Source of the DNA: Nitrososphaera sp.
Lineage (GTDB): Archaea > Thermoproteota > Nitrososphaeria > Nitrososphaerales > Nitrososphaeraceae
Length of the DNA: 64,000 nt
Reading direction: 5' to 3'
Assembly: GCA_029263715.1 (NCBI GenBank)
Contig: JAJUFP010000002.1
Location: forward strand, 124,001-188,000
The notes beneath the pieces were generated by a model. It worked only from the letters and a program-made list of their open reading frames with translations. It did no database searches and was not told the DNA's origin. A program made the position numbers and the translations under genes. Of the stretch, positions 1-8,640 are shown piece by piece. The number at the start of each line of letters is the position of its first letter. The stretch's first letter is position 1.

Positions 1-537
1 AATATCGCCCGCTCTGCGCTAAAGCGGGGCGACTCGATATTCGTAATCGGCCAGACAAAGCCGGAGATGGGCGGCTCTGAATACTATGAGTACCACCACG
101 GCATCACTGGCGGCCCTGTTCCCACCGTCGACTTGAAGCAGGACCGGCAAAACGGTGAAGCCGTGCTTGTCTTGATAAAGGAAGGCCTTGTCAGCTGCGC
201 GCATGACTGCTCCAAGGGCGGCCTTGCAGTGGCGCTATCCGAGATGGCTGTGGCCGGCAACGTCGGCTTTAAAGTCGACATAAAAAAGGCCCCAAACACT
301 TGCAGCAGAATCGATGAACTGATGTTCTCTGAATCCCATTCAAGGTACATCATTGGAACAACGAAACCCGACAGGGTTTCAGAGATCCTTTCTGGCCAGA
401 ATGTGGCCTTCTCCCAGATAGGCAGGGCCGCCGGAAGTCGTGCAGAGTTTCTGGCAGGCAGAAAGCAGGTTGCAAGCCTGACCCTAGCAAGGTTGCGCTC
501 GTCCTTTGCCTCCCTTGAAAAAATAATGCAGCAATAA
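1..537 (+). CDS. purL: Phosphoribosylformylglycinamidine synthase PurL, C-terminal part
   Basis: The frame is open from base 1, so the first part of the gene lies outside the window and only the last 178 residues are visible. PurL catalyses the ATP- and glutamine-dependent conversion of FGAR to FGAM in purine synthesis. Seen here are the AIRS-type C-terminal features: a GQTKPEMGGSEYY stretch, the HDCSKGGLAVALSEMA motif near residues 69-84 of the fragment, and an end with the ELMFSESHSRYI segment. It stops 87 bases before purF, also a purine gene, so the two probably belong to one purine cluster. Confidence 0.93.
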   Translation, partial: NIARSALKRGDSIFVIGQTKPEMGGSEYYEYHHGITGGPVPTVDLKQDRQNGEAVLVLIKEGLVSCAHDCSKGGLAVALSEMAVAGNVGFKVDIKKAPNTCSRIDELMFSESHSRYIIGTTKPDRVSEILSGQNVAFSQIGRAAGSRAEFLAGRKQVASLTLARLRSSFASLEKIMQQ

Positions 538-624
538 AGATATGTTTTTTAAATCAACGCGACAGTATAAGATACGTCTTGGAGGCAATTTCTTGGCTCC
601 CGGCCTGGCAGCTAGGGGTGTGAG

Positions 625-2064
625 TTGAGTTTGGTTCATGAAAACTGTGGCGTGGTGGGGGTCTTTTCCCTTGACGGCGAAAACGTCATACCGTTTGTCA
701 TCGACATGCTCCGGGCGCTGCAGCACCGCGGCCAGGAAGCCTGGGGGATAGCGGTTCCCGGCAAGCCTCCATTCAAGAAACTGGGGCTTGTATCGGCAGC
801 AGCATCCGAGTTCCAACAAATAGTCAGAAAGTACAAGTCGCCGGCTGCAATTGGGCATGTCCGGTACTCCACTCTGGGCAAGAGCAACCTTGAAAACGCC
901 CAGCCGCTGCGGGTCAAAGACCTGTGCATCGCGCACAACGGGACCATCGCCAACGTCGAGGAATTGTCAGGGATGATGGGCGGCTGCACATTTACGCCGC
1001 AGACCATGAGCGACACGCTGGTGGCAGCGCAGCGCCTTGTCTCGCACATCGCTGAAAAGCAGGACATGACTTCTGCCATGAACATCCTGAAAAGCGAGAT
1101 GGTCGGCTCCTTTTGCTTTACATTTCTCACCGATGATGGCTCTGTCTACGCCGCAAGAGACACCCGGGGTTTTCGGCCGCTGGTGCTGGGCTTCCACAAG
1201 GATACCAACACGTACATGGTGGCCTCCGAATCCTGCGCACTTGATACGGTGGGCGCGCACCTTGTCCGGGACGTTGAGCCCGGCGAGCTGATAAAGATGG
1301 GCAAGAGCGGCATCGAGTCCAATCAGTTTGCCACGGAAAAGCCCCATGCCCACTGCGCGTTTGAATACACGTACTTTGCACACCCTGCCAGCGTGATGGA
1401 GGGGATAAGCGTTTATGCTGCAAGAAAGCGCATCGGCCAGTTCCTGGCCCGAAAATTCCCAATAGATGCCGATGTAGTGATACCAGTCCCGGATTCTGCA
1501 AGGCCTGCCGCGCTGGGCTACGCCCTTGAGGCTGGCATCAATTTTGAGGAGGGCCTGCTCAAGGACCGGTACAGCAAGAAGGGCTCGATGCGCAGCTTCA
1601 TCGAGCCGTACCAGGACACCAGGGTAGAGATAACCAAGGGCATCATCCCCATCCGCGAGGTCATCGAGGGCCGGCACGTAGTCGTTGTTGACGACAGCAT
1701 CGTTCGTGGGACCAGCTCGGCTTCCATCATAAACACGCTGAAAACGGCTGGAGCCAGAAAGATAAGCCTTGTAGTCACGTATCCGCCCATACGCTACCCT
1801 TGCTACGCCGGAATCGACTTTCCATCCCAGGAAGAGTTGATAGCATACCAGAGTGGCTCTGACTTGCGCTCAAACGACGAGATATCTGCGAAAGTGGCCC
1901 GGACCATACATGCGGATTTCGTGGGCTACAACGATACGGCCAACCTTGCCAACGCGATAGGCATGCCAGAAGAAGAGCTGTGCTTTACCTGCTCGACTGG
2001 GAACTATGCGTCCCTTGGAATCAAGCCCGTTTTCAAGACCCGCGTCCAGATGAAGGGCGAATGA
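625..2064 (+). CDS. purF: Amidophosphoribosyltransferase PurF
   Basis: PurF transfers the glutamine amide to PRPP, the first committed step of purine synthesis. The protein has 479 residues. Cys8 (ENCGVVG) is the expected N-terminal nucleophile after removal of a short propeptide, and the Ntn glutaminase domain follows. The phosphoribosyltransferase PRPP loop VVVVDDSIVRGTSS lies near residues 353-366. Cysteines in HAHCAFEY, YPCYAGID and CFTC match the positions used for the 4Fe-4S cluster in the Bacillus-type enzyme, so an iron-sulfur form is inferred. The start is TTG, chosen because it gives the normal seven-residue propeptide and follows an AGGGGTG ribosome-binding sequence. It follows purL directly. 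Confidence 0.95.
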   Translation: MSLVHENCGVVGVFSLDGENVIPFVIDMLRALQHRGQEAWGIAVPGKPPFKKLGLVSAAASEFQQIVRKYKSPAAIGHVRYSTLGKSNLENAQPLRVKDLCIAHNGTIANVEELSGMMGGCTFTPQTMSDTLVAAQRLVSHIAEKQDMTSAMNILKSEMVGSFCFTFLTDDGSVYAARDTRGFRPLVLGFHKDTNTYMVASESCALDTVGAHLVRDVEPGELIKMGKSGIESNQFATEKPHAHCAFEYTYFAHPASVMEGISVYAARKRIGQFLARKFPIDADVVIPVPDSARPAALGYALEAGINFEEGLLKDRYSKKGSMRSFIEPYQDTRVEITKGIIPIREVIEGRHVVVVDDSIVRGTSSASIINTLKTAGARKISLVVTYPPIRYPCYAGIDFPSQEELIAYQSGSDLRSNDEISAKVARTIHADFVGYNDTANLANAIGMPEEELCFTCSTGNYASLGIKPVFKTRVQMKGE

Positions 2065-2099
2065 TCGCTTAAATATCAAAACACTGCATTTTCTGTCAG

Positions 2100-2468
2100 A
2101 TGCGCACTGTCATAGCGGTGGCGGCTGGTGGCGGCATCGTGGCGGCGGTCCTGATAGCCATGTTTGCGTCCTCGGTCCCAACGCAGGACTACTCCCTTGA
2201 CGTGGACGCGCTAAAAGACGAGCAGTCGCTTTTCACCAACGCTCGAGTCGTGCTCACAAACAACGGCCGGCTTCCGGTGACAAACGTGGTAGTCGACTAC
2301 GGCGACAGGGAAGAAAAGGTAGACATGATGCGGCCGGGGCAAAAGATGTCCTTCTCGCCCCCTGAAGGCACGCGCCTTGATTTTGTGACGGTGACGGCAG
2401 ACAACGGCATCAGCATAGTCAAGGAGTACCGCGCACCCATCAAGCTTCCCGGCATGATAGGATCCTGA
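2100..2468 (+). CDS. Small membrane-anchored protein, function unknown
   Basis: A 122-residue protein with one hydrophobic segment at residues 4-25 (rich in A, G, V, I), followed by a soluble part of about 95 residues that reads as beta-rich (ARVVLTNNGRLPVTNVVV). It is probably anchored with its C-terminal domain outside the cell. No family was recognised. A CTTAAATA box ends about 25 bases before the ATG, so the mRNA is probably leaderless and separate from purF. The stop is 33 bases before the end of the convergent Fic gene. Confidence 0.75.
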   Translation: MRTVIAVAAGGGIVAAVLIAMFASSVPTQDYSLDVDALKDEQSLFTNARVVLTNNGRLPVTNVVVDYGDREEKVDMMRPGQKMSFSPPEGTRLDFVTVTADNGISIVKEYRAPIKLPGMIGS

Positions 2469-2500
2469 CATTGTCATAGCCTGGTTTGCAAACTAACACA

Positions 2501-3445
2501 TTAACCGACCTCTGCCTTTCTTCCATGCTCCTTGATGTACGTTTCAATGGTCTTCTTTGTGCTCATCCAGACCCTGCCCACCTTCACAGCGTCAAGCACC
2601 CCCTTTCTTGCCTGCAGGCTCAGGTATTCAGCCGAGTAGGGCGTCCCCCTTGCAAGCTCTGAAAGCGTGCGGAGCTTTTCCTTTGGCCTGTCCTTGTTTA
2701 TTGCATTGAGGTACAGGTCCAGCGTCTGCTCTACGCAACGGGCTATGTAAATGAGAAATGGCTCAAAATCGCCTTTGCCTGATACGGCATCCAATACATC
2801 AAGGTACTTTTTTCTGTCCACTTTTCTTATGACTGCAAAGGGGTACCTGTTTCGTAGCAGTATGAGGTTCATCAGGAGCCTGGACATCCTGCCGTTGCCG
2901 TCATCAAAGGGGTGTATCCATGCCAGGTAGTAATGGGCATGGGCCGCCATCTCTACAGGCCTCAGATCATCGGGGTTTTCATTGATGAACTCTACCAGCT
3001 GGCCCATCTCATCTTGGATCTGATAGGGTGGCGGGGGAGCAAACGACGCGCCCACTATGTGCACGTCCTGGCGCCGATATTGGCCGGCGGTGCTTATTAT
3101 GCCGGCCATTATTGCCCTGTGAATGTCCAGGATGTCCTGCTGGGTCAGCTTTTTTCTTCCAAGGGCAAGCTCTCTTACAAGCCGTATGGCCTGCGGATGG
3201 TTCTGGGCAGCAAGAAGGTCAGTGATGCTTTTTCCTCGCACCGTCATGCCTCTGATGGCCAGCTCTGTCTCGCCGCGGGAAAGCATCACCCCTTCAATGC
3301 TGTTGCTGTTGTAGACAAACTCTATCTGCATTCGCTCTTCTAAGTCTTTGATAATATCTGCGGACAGTTTTGACTGCAACAGACTGTTGCGCTTTTCCAC
3401 TATGCGCCTGTGCAATTCTTCTGGAAGTAAAGCCAGTGCCCGCAT
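2501..3445 (-). CDS. Fic family protein (probable AMP transferase)
   Basis: A 314-residue Fic/DOC protein. Fic enzymes usually attach AMP to hydroxyl groups of target proteins. The catalytic signature HPFDDGNGR is complete at residues 178-186, with His178 as the expected base. An S-x-x-x-E-G sequence at residues 47-52 fits the N-terminal inhibitory motif of class II Fic proteins, whose Glu blocks ATP binding, so autoinhibition is inferred. The C-terminal 60 residues look like a winged-helix domain (LSELARGTPYSAEYLSLQARKG), the usual arrangement in this subgroup. No antitoxin-like gene is adjacent. It is divergent from the CoA-binding gene, sharing a 120-base promoter region. The target is unknown. 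Confidence 0.9.
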   Translation of the reverse strand: MRALALLPEELHRRIVEKRNSLLQSKLSADIIKDLEERMQIEFVYNSNSIEGVMLSRGETELAIRGMTVRGKSITDLLAAQNHPQAIRLVRELALGRKKLTQQDILDIHRAIMAGIISTAGQYRRQDVHIVGASFAPPPPYQIQDEMGQLVEFINENPDDLRPVEMAAHAHYYLAWIHPFDDGNGRMSRLLMNLILLRNRYPFAVIRKVDRKKYLDVLDAVSGKGDFEPFLIYIARCVEQTLDLYLNAINKDRPKEKLRTLSELARGTPYSAEYLSLQARKGVLDAVKVGRVWMSTKKTIETYIKEHGRKAEVG

Positions 3446-3566
3446 CTGCAGTATCGGTTAGGCGTATACGATATTAATCTATATCTGATAGGCCAGCCGA
3501 TATTGACATGCTGGATGCATACGTCTGCAATCCATACAACGATTTGATTGCGTTTAAATAACAAGG

Positions 3567-4001
3567 ATGGGAAGCGTTTTTGTGCAGAAGGATTCCTTTT
3601 CCGATGCTGAAATTATAGAGTTTTACAAACTGAAAAACATTGCAGTGGTGGGCATGTCCAAGACCGAGGGCAAGCCGGCAAACTATGTCCCCAGGTACCT
3701 GATAGAGCAAGGCTACAACGTGATTCCTGTCAACCCCACCGCGCCGGAGATAATGGGCCGCAAGTCCTACCCAAATGTCTCTAGCGTGCCGGACAGCATA
3801 GACATCGTCGATGTTTTCAGACCCTCGGCAGACGTGCTTGCCGTCGTCCAGGACGCTGTCAAAAAGGACGGCATAAAACTGATCTGGATGCAGCTTGGAA
3901 TCTACAACGAGGAGGCAGAAAAGCTGGCCAGGGAAAAGGGCATCAAGGTTGTATACAACCGCTGCATGCTAGAAGAGCACCAGCGATTGTTTGGCGAGTA
4001 G
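3567..4001 (+). CDS. CoA-binding domain protein
   Basis: A 144-residue single-domain protein of the CoA_binding_2 type, a Rossmann fold with AVVGMSKTEGKPANYVPRYL early and VIPVNPTAPEIMG, the pattern of succinyl-CoA-synthetase-like binding domains. The substrate is unknown; bacterial relatives (YccU type) are probably regulatory. The ATG at the given start follows AAGG, but a TTTAAATA box centred about 11 bases upstream would place transcription start close to an in-frame GTG at 3582, so a version five residues shorter is equally possible. Confidence 0.85.
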   Translation: MGSVFVQKDSFSDAEIIEFYKLKNIAVVGMSKTEGKPANYVPRYLIEQGYNVIPVNPTAPEIMGRKSYPNVSSVPDSIDIVDVFRPSADVLAVVQDAVKKDGIKLIWMQLGIYNEEAEKLAREKGIKVVYNRCMLEEHQRLFGE

Positions 4002-4012
4002 ACTTTGCGGTC

Positions 4013-5050
4013 CTAGTCTGCAAGAACATCTCCAACTTGTCTTCGCGGCGTCGGCTTTATCTCACTTCCGTAACCCATGCGTACCAGCAACTGTGGCAGG
4101 CCGGACTTTCTTCCCAGAGCATCGCGCAGCCTTGGACGCAGGTCTGGCACCTCGATTGGCTGGTTCATAAATGAAGCCCAGACGTCCTCAGCACGGGCGC
4201 GCAAAAGTATCTCTGCAATTGCCTGTCCTGCGTTGATCCAGTCCACCGGCCTGTCGGCATCGGTACCAAGCACTGCAAGGACCGGAGAGCCGGCTGCCAG
4301 CTGCCTGTCCTTTGCTGCCTGCCCCCTGCCAATGTCAAAAGTCCTGACAAGGAAGGGGCCGATGTACGATGCGATGTCGTCGGTTATTCCATGCGCGTAG
4401 CCGGGCATCCCGTCCCGGCTCTGGCTTCGGTTTGGATGAATCCACGAGGCAAGCTCCCTTCTGAACCTCTTGTCAGACATCTGTGTTCTGTCGCCTTCTG
4501 AGATCAGGTCTGCCACGGCATTCTTTGAATCTCCTTGTACAACATCAAGCCATGCATGGTGCTTCTGGGCGATGGCCATTAGAGACGAAAGCAGTTTGCC
4601 TGACACCTCCCTTTCTTCAAAGGGCAACCTGTTTGTCCTGCGTTTTGTTATCGCGTAAAACAACGCGTCTTCTTTCTGTTCTGTTTTCCCGCTGACTGTG
4701 ACTCTGGCAAGCAGATCCCTGTCAAGCGGGTCAGGCAAAAGCTCGGTTCTGTACTCGTAGCCAAAATGATGCATCGCCAGCTGAAGGTGAAACAGGGCAG
4801 CCCCGCAGCTGATGGCCAGTTCCCTGTCATCGGGGTCGACTACCGGCAGGGCCCTTGTCCTGTCTGCATACAGCTCGACTGCATTGCCGACTATCTTAAA
4901 GATCCATGGCTGCGTGTTGTGGCTTGAAGGCGCAAGTATGGCGTAACCCAGCATGAACTGCAACTTTTCAACCAGGCTGCCTTTCTCCGGGAAATCATCT
5001 TCAGAGATATTCCAGGCTTGCAGCTGCGGTTCAGAATGTTTGGCAGTCAT
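4013..5050 (-). CDS. Acg-type nitroreductase-fold FMN protein
   Basis: A 345-residue protein of the nitroreductase fold, closest in layout to the Acg family: LAPSSHNTQPWIFKI near the N-terminus and RTNRLPFEEREV in the middle are the FMN-site patterns. Such proteins bind FMN; some appear to sequester it rather than reduce nitro compounds, so the substrate is left open. The frame stays open for 70 more residues upstream, but that part is basic, Cys-rich and unlike the family; the ATG at 5050 fits the domain start and has AT-rich DNA upstream. It runs convergent to the CoA-binding gene, ending 11 bases from its stop. Confidence 0.82.
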   Translation of the reverse strand: MTAKHSEPQLQAWNISEDDFPEKGSLVEKLQFMLGYAILAPSSHNTQPWIFKIVGNAVELYADRTRALPVVDPDDRELAISCGAALFHLQLAMHHFGYEYRTELLPDPLDRDLLARVTVSGKTEQKEDALFYAITKRRTNRLPFEEREVSGKLLSSLMAIAQKHHAWLDVVQGDSKNAVADLISEGDRTQMSDKRFRRELASWIHPNRSQSRDGMPGYAHGITDDIASYIGPFLVRTFDIGRGQAAKDRQLAAGSPVLAVLGTDADRPVDWINAGQAIAEILLRARAEDVWASFMNQPIEVPDLRPRLRDALGRKSGLPQLLVRMGYGSEIKPTPRRQVGDVLAD

Positions 5051-5397
5051 GTCTGTCTTTCGATGACAAAATAATAAAGTCTTGCCAAAACACAAATTCC
5101 AAATTTTTGTTGCAGTGGGGCAGTCCTGAAAGGGCCTGTGGGGACATTTGCTATAGGTCCGCTGAAAGTCTGTAAAGAGCATCACGCCACTGGCCTGAAG
5201 AGGCGCTTCCAGTTTTGATTCCCTTCTTCGCAGACTGTTTTTGGGATAATCTTTCTTCATTTAGAAATTAGAAATGACAAATTTCGTCATGGTGTGGTTT
5301 TCCTAAACTTTTTAGTGAAAATATCATCGTTATTGTCATCCCTACTCTCGCTAGACGACGAAGTCCAGCTTTTTCTATGGAATCATTTTAGTTGATG
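5051..5397. other. Intergenic stretch between two minus-strand genes
   Basis: No gene is recognised. The part next to 5050 holds the likely promoter of the Acg-type gene (AATAATAAAG on the plus strand). Farther left a short dyad ATGAC-N7-GTCAT lies at 5274-5290 in AT-rich DNA. An in-frame extension of the Acg gene crosses half the region but has no homologous look. Confidence 0.4.
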
Positions 5398-7434
5398 TTA
5401 TAACCATCTGCTTAGGGGTTTCCTAATTGAATAGATACTTTCAGTGGCAATGTCTAATACTTTAGCGATATCATCAGGGCTTCGATAAACATGATGTTTT
5501 TGAAGTAATTTGTAGAGTATTCCAGCCACTATTACGCTTGGTCTGCGGCCCTGTAGTGCGCCACTTGTAGTTATTTTTTTAGCGACTTCAAGCGCTTCAT
5601 TCTTTATGGATTCTGATAGGGCCAATCTTGCACACGCCAAGTGAATGTGCTTTTCCAATCTATCTTGAATGTCTAGGTTGACACCAGTCGGCACATTTAG
5701 GACATTCCGTTTTCTTGGTTGCAATAAAACGTCCTCACCTTTTCTAACCTTCCGTAGAAACTTCATTCTTTCAAGATAATCAATTCTATTACGAATCATT
5801 TTCTCTGTGATATCATCTCCCTGCAGCTCTTCGACAAGCTGTTTAAGAGTTATTTCCTTGTCTCTAATCTGTTCATTTATCTCATTAGTAAGCATGTGAC
5901 TAACTAGTCTCTTATAGAAGGGAGGACGAATACCCGTCTGATCGTAGAGATAATCCAAACTTCTAACTACAATATCTGAAAAGTTCATCTTTGTGTCATG
6001 TTCTTGCTTCACTAATTCATCAAATACCATATCCCAGTTGAATCCCTGACTTTGTGCTATTCTTGCCATATCTTGGATGTCCCCTTCTCTCAATGTTACG
6101 CTTTTGAGTAGGAAAACATCTTCATTTTCCATAATTCCCAGACTTAATTTACCATATGTTTCAGTTCTAGAGCGCTTTCTCATTCTATCAGAAAGGATTA
6201 ATTTGCGCGCGATTCGAGTCTTGAAGATATCCATTCTGCTTCTGGCAGGATGTGTCAGCACATCCGATGGGTCTATTCTAAGGTCGTCTTTGGATAGGTT
6301 ATGTTTGCTGATTGAATCATAACCCATCTTTTTTAGGGATGCGACTATGCCATTGAATGAATCTTCATCGGCAACAACTATGTCACAGTCCTTAGTAGCA
6401 GGTTTGAGGCCTTTGAGCCGCATATTTTCGCCTCCAAACAAATAAGCTTCAGCTTTTGCTTCAAGATGTTTGCCTATGTCTTTGAACAGATCAGGGTAAG
6501 CGGTAGGTAGCGTATAGTAATCTCGTGGAATATTATAGAGTCTAGCTTTTTCTTCGAATTCTTCCCTTGGAAGAAAAAGATTAGGGTGTTTTAGTTCACC
6601 ATTCCTGATGTAACCTTCTACATCAATCCAAATATCAGCTATTCCAAAATTCCTCGCCACGTTGCGTATACTCAGCAGATCCAATTTGTTCCTATTTTTG
6701 AGATAAAATAATGTTGCAATCACAATTCCATTTTTATCGTTGTTGGTTTTGGCTGCAATGATAGCGTGCATTAGGACATCTTCTAAATTTAGAGGTGCTT
6801 TCTGTTTGACATAGTAATCATGCGTCGTATGATATTCAATACCATAATCTAAGAACAATGAAAATCCCGTTAGTTCGCCATCCGCTCGCTTGCCTTTTGG
6901 AACTTTCTTCAAGGTCCTAAAGGCATCTTGGTATATTATTTCAGCATAGGTTTCAACATTCCTTCTTTCACTCTCTGTTTTGAGGTACTTTGCAAACAGG
7001 TAAAGCTGTTCAGAATCGTCTCTGTTTATGCTTAATTTACCTTCATTATACCTTCTGACAGCTCCTATTGATTCTAGTTCAGATACTGCTCTCTGAATAG
7101 TTCTTAAGGATAGTTTGGATGAACGTTGTATGCCTTCTATGTTCTCCGGTTCAGTCAGATTGATAAAGACCTGCTCATTTGAATCATGAAGTAACTTCTC
7201 AATGTCAAATTTGGCAGATATGTCTCTGAAAAGGATAGTCTTCGAATTTGACTTGAATGTTATGGCAGAGCCAATTTTTTCTATATAGTCTTGATTTGCT
7301 AATTCCTTCACCAAATTATTAAACTGCCATTTCTTAACATTGACAATCTTCATCAACTCCTGAGAATCGGTTATTCCATTTCTGACTGCTTTAAGCAGGG
7401 TTATGGCCGAGGGGTTCACTTTTTTCAGTGTCAT
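5398..7434 (-). CDS. Winged-helix / nucleotidyltransferase-like / TFIIB cyclin-fold fusion protein
   Basis: A 678-residue protein of unusual make-up. Two helix-turn-helix-like segments lie in the first 170 residues (SQELMKIVNVKKWQFNNLVKEL; RSSKLSLRTIQRAVSELESIGAV). Near residues 355-385 the GGENMRLKGLKPATKDCDIVV sequence resembles nucleotidyltransferase folds of the DUF6036/MNT kind (GG followed by D-x-D). The last ~95 residues read as a single TFIIB cyclin repeat: an LACARLALSESIKNEALEVAKK helix, a GRRPSVIVAGILYKL helix, then a DDIAKVLDIATESIYSIRKPL recognition helix. The ATG at 7434 was preferred to a longer frame because AATTTTATATAA lies about 20 bases upstream, giving a leaderless start. 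Base composition is clearly more AT-rich than the flanking genes. The fusion is seen; a role in transcription or RNA/DNA modification is inference. Confidence 0.8.
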   Translation of the reverse strand: MTLKKVNPSAITLLKAVRNGITDSQELMKIVNVKKWQFNNLVKELANQDYIEKIGSAITFKSNSKTILFRDISAKFDIEKLLHDSNEQVFINLTEPENIEGIQRSSKLSLRTIQRAVSELESIGAVRRYNEGKLSINRDDSEQLYLFAKYLKTESERRNVETYAEIIYQDAFRTLKKVPKGKRADGELTGFSLFLDYGIEYHTTHDYYVKQKAPLNLEDVLMHAIIAAKTNNDKNGIVIATLFYLKNRNKLDLLSIRNVARNFGIADIWIDVEGYIRNGELKHPNLFLPREEFEEKARLYNIPRDYYTLPTAYPDLFKDIGKHLEAKAEAYLFGGENMRLKGLKPATKDCDIVVADEDSFNGIVASLKKMGYDSISKHNLSKDDLRIDPSDVLTHPARSRMDIFKTRIARKLILSDRMRKRSRTETYGKLSLGIMENEDVFLLKSVTLREGDIQDMARIAQSQGFNWDMVFDELVKQEHDTKMNFSDIVVRSLDYLYDQTGIRPPFYKRLVSHMLTNEINEQIRDKEITLKQLVEELQGDDITEKMIRNRIDYLERMKFLRKVRKGEDVLLQPRKRNVLNVPTGVNLDIQDRLEKHIHLACARLALSESIKNEALEVAKKITTSGALQGRRPSVIVAGILYKLLQKHHVYRSPDDIAKVLDIATESIYSIRKPLSRWL

Positions 7435-7815
7435 ATAATCACAGACAGTTATATAAAATTGTGTTTTTGTGACACTGCAATAGCGTAAATCACACGTGAC
7501 TGGCGGGGACCATATTAACTGACGAAGACAGCAGAGCATGACTGGCGACAACGGGGGCGCAAGTCATGGTTCCAGCGGAATTCACGCAAGCAAATGATCC
7601 TGTCTTTATATAGTTCTAACAGGCATGCTGAGCAGTCAGTAATATGGTCTGATTTCTACGACAAGTCTCCAAGGATCGTCTTGACATCGCTAATGAATGT
7701 ATGAGTGCCTGAATCGATTTCCTACTCCTAATCTGAAACTTGTCTTGAGCGCGGCATCAGTCTCCAGACGACTTTGGCATGAAAAACTGTTATAGCATCC
7801 TACCACCAATCAGCA
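7435..7815. promoter_or_regulatory. Intergenic region with inverted repeat and TATA box
   Basis: The left part is the promoter of the cyclin-fold fusion gene (minus strand). A perfect 7-bp inverted repeat CATGACT/AGTCATG lies at 7537-7543 and 7562-7568, and the 9-mer TGACTGGCG occurs at 7497-7505 and 7539-7547. A CTTTATATAG box at about 7603-7612 points to plus-strand transcription starting near 7635, which would leave a leader of about 180 bases before the CBS gene. Confidence 0.4.
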
Positions 7816-8640
7816 GTGATGCTAAACTACGGCAAGATAACTGCAGCAGACGTCTGCAAGGCTCCCATAAAACTCGAGCCGCAAAACACGCTTCTTGATG
7901 CTCGAAACCTGATGATGAGGTACAACATAAGCCGGGTAGTCATAGCCACCGGCGACAAGGCCGTGGGCATAATCACTGAAAAGGACATTGCCCGGTTCAT
8001 CTACAACGAGGCGCCAGAAAGGCGGCCGTCAGAGATAAAACTTGAAGAGGCCATGAGCAAGAATCTGCTAACCGTCATCAAGCAGACAGACCTGCAGTCC
8101 TGCGCCAAATTGATGGTGGATGCTGGCATCAGCTCCCTGATAGTAAACGATGATTCTATGCTTTTTGGGATACTGACCAAGACCGACCTTGTGGATGCCT
8201 ACGCCCGGTTCTGCGTGGGAAGAAACATGGTATCGCAATACATGACAAGCAAGGTGGTGTCCGTTTCCCCCGATGACCTTGTGCATACCATCCTGCGGCA
8301 GATGTCGGACCATGACATCTCCCGGGTGGTGGTGGCCAGAGACGACCGGCCAGTAGGCATGATCACGTGCCGGGACCTGCTTCCCATAAGCAGCCTGGTG
8401 GGGGGCGATTTTGAAAAATACAAGCAGTCCAAGCTTTCAGGAATAAAGGCGATATTTCTTGCCCGAGACGTGATGCGGTATGATCCAATAACCATCAGAA
8501 GCGACTTTGACCTGGCAGAAGCCGCGCGGCTGATGATAAGAAACGGCATCAGCGGCCTTCCTGTAGTCGATGTAACCGGAAAGCTGGTGGGCATCGTGAC
8601 CAAGACAGACATCGTGCGCGCGCTATCAGACATGAGCTAG
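7816..8640 (+). CDS. Four-CBS-domain protein
   Basis: A 274-residue protein made only of four CBS motifs in two Bateman pairs: residues ~10-65 (GDKAVGIITEKDIARF), ~75-125 (GILTKTDLVDAY), ~140-190 (RPVGMITCRDLL) and ~215-270 (KLVGIVTKTDIVRALS). Such proteins sense adenine nucleotides or S-adenosylmethionine and often control a partner. The start is GTG directly followed by ATG; either may be used. Its stop overlaps the stop of the convergent permease by four bases. No partner gene is adjacent, so the target is unknown. Confidence 0.9.
   Translation: MMLNYGKITAADVCKAPIKLEPQNTLLDARNLMMRYNISRVVIATGDKAVGIITEKDIARFIYNEAPERRPSEIKLEEAMSKNLLTVIKQTDLQSCAKLMVDAGISSLIVNDDSMLFGILTKTDLVDAYARFCVGRNMVSQYMTSKVVSVSPDDLVHTILRQMSDHDISRVVVARDDRPVGMITCRDLLPISSLVGGDFEKYKQSKLSGIKAIFLARDVMRYDPITIRSDFDLAEAARLMIRNGISGLPVVDVTGKLVGIVTKTDIVRALSDMS

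Noticed and set aside
5051-5260. 70-residue N-terminal extension of the Acg-type protein
   Set aside because: Unlike the family and Cys/Arg-rich; ATG at 5050 fits better.
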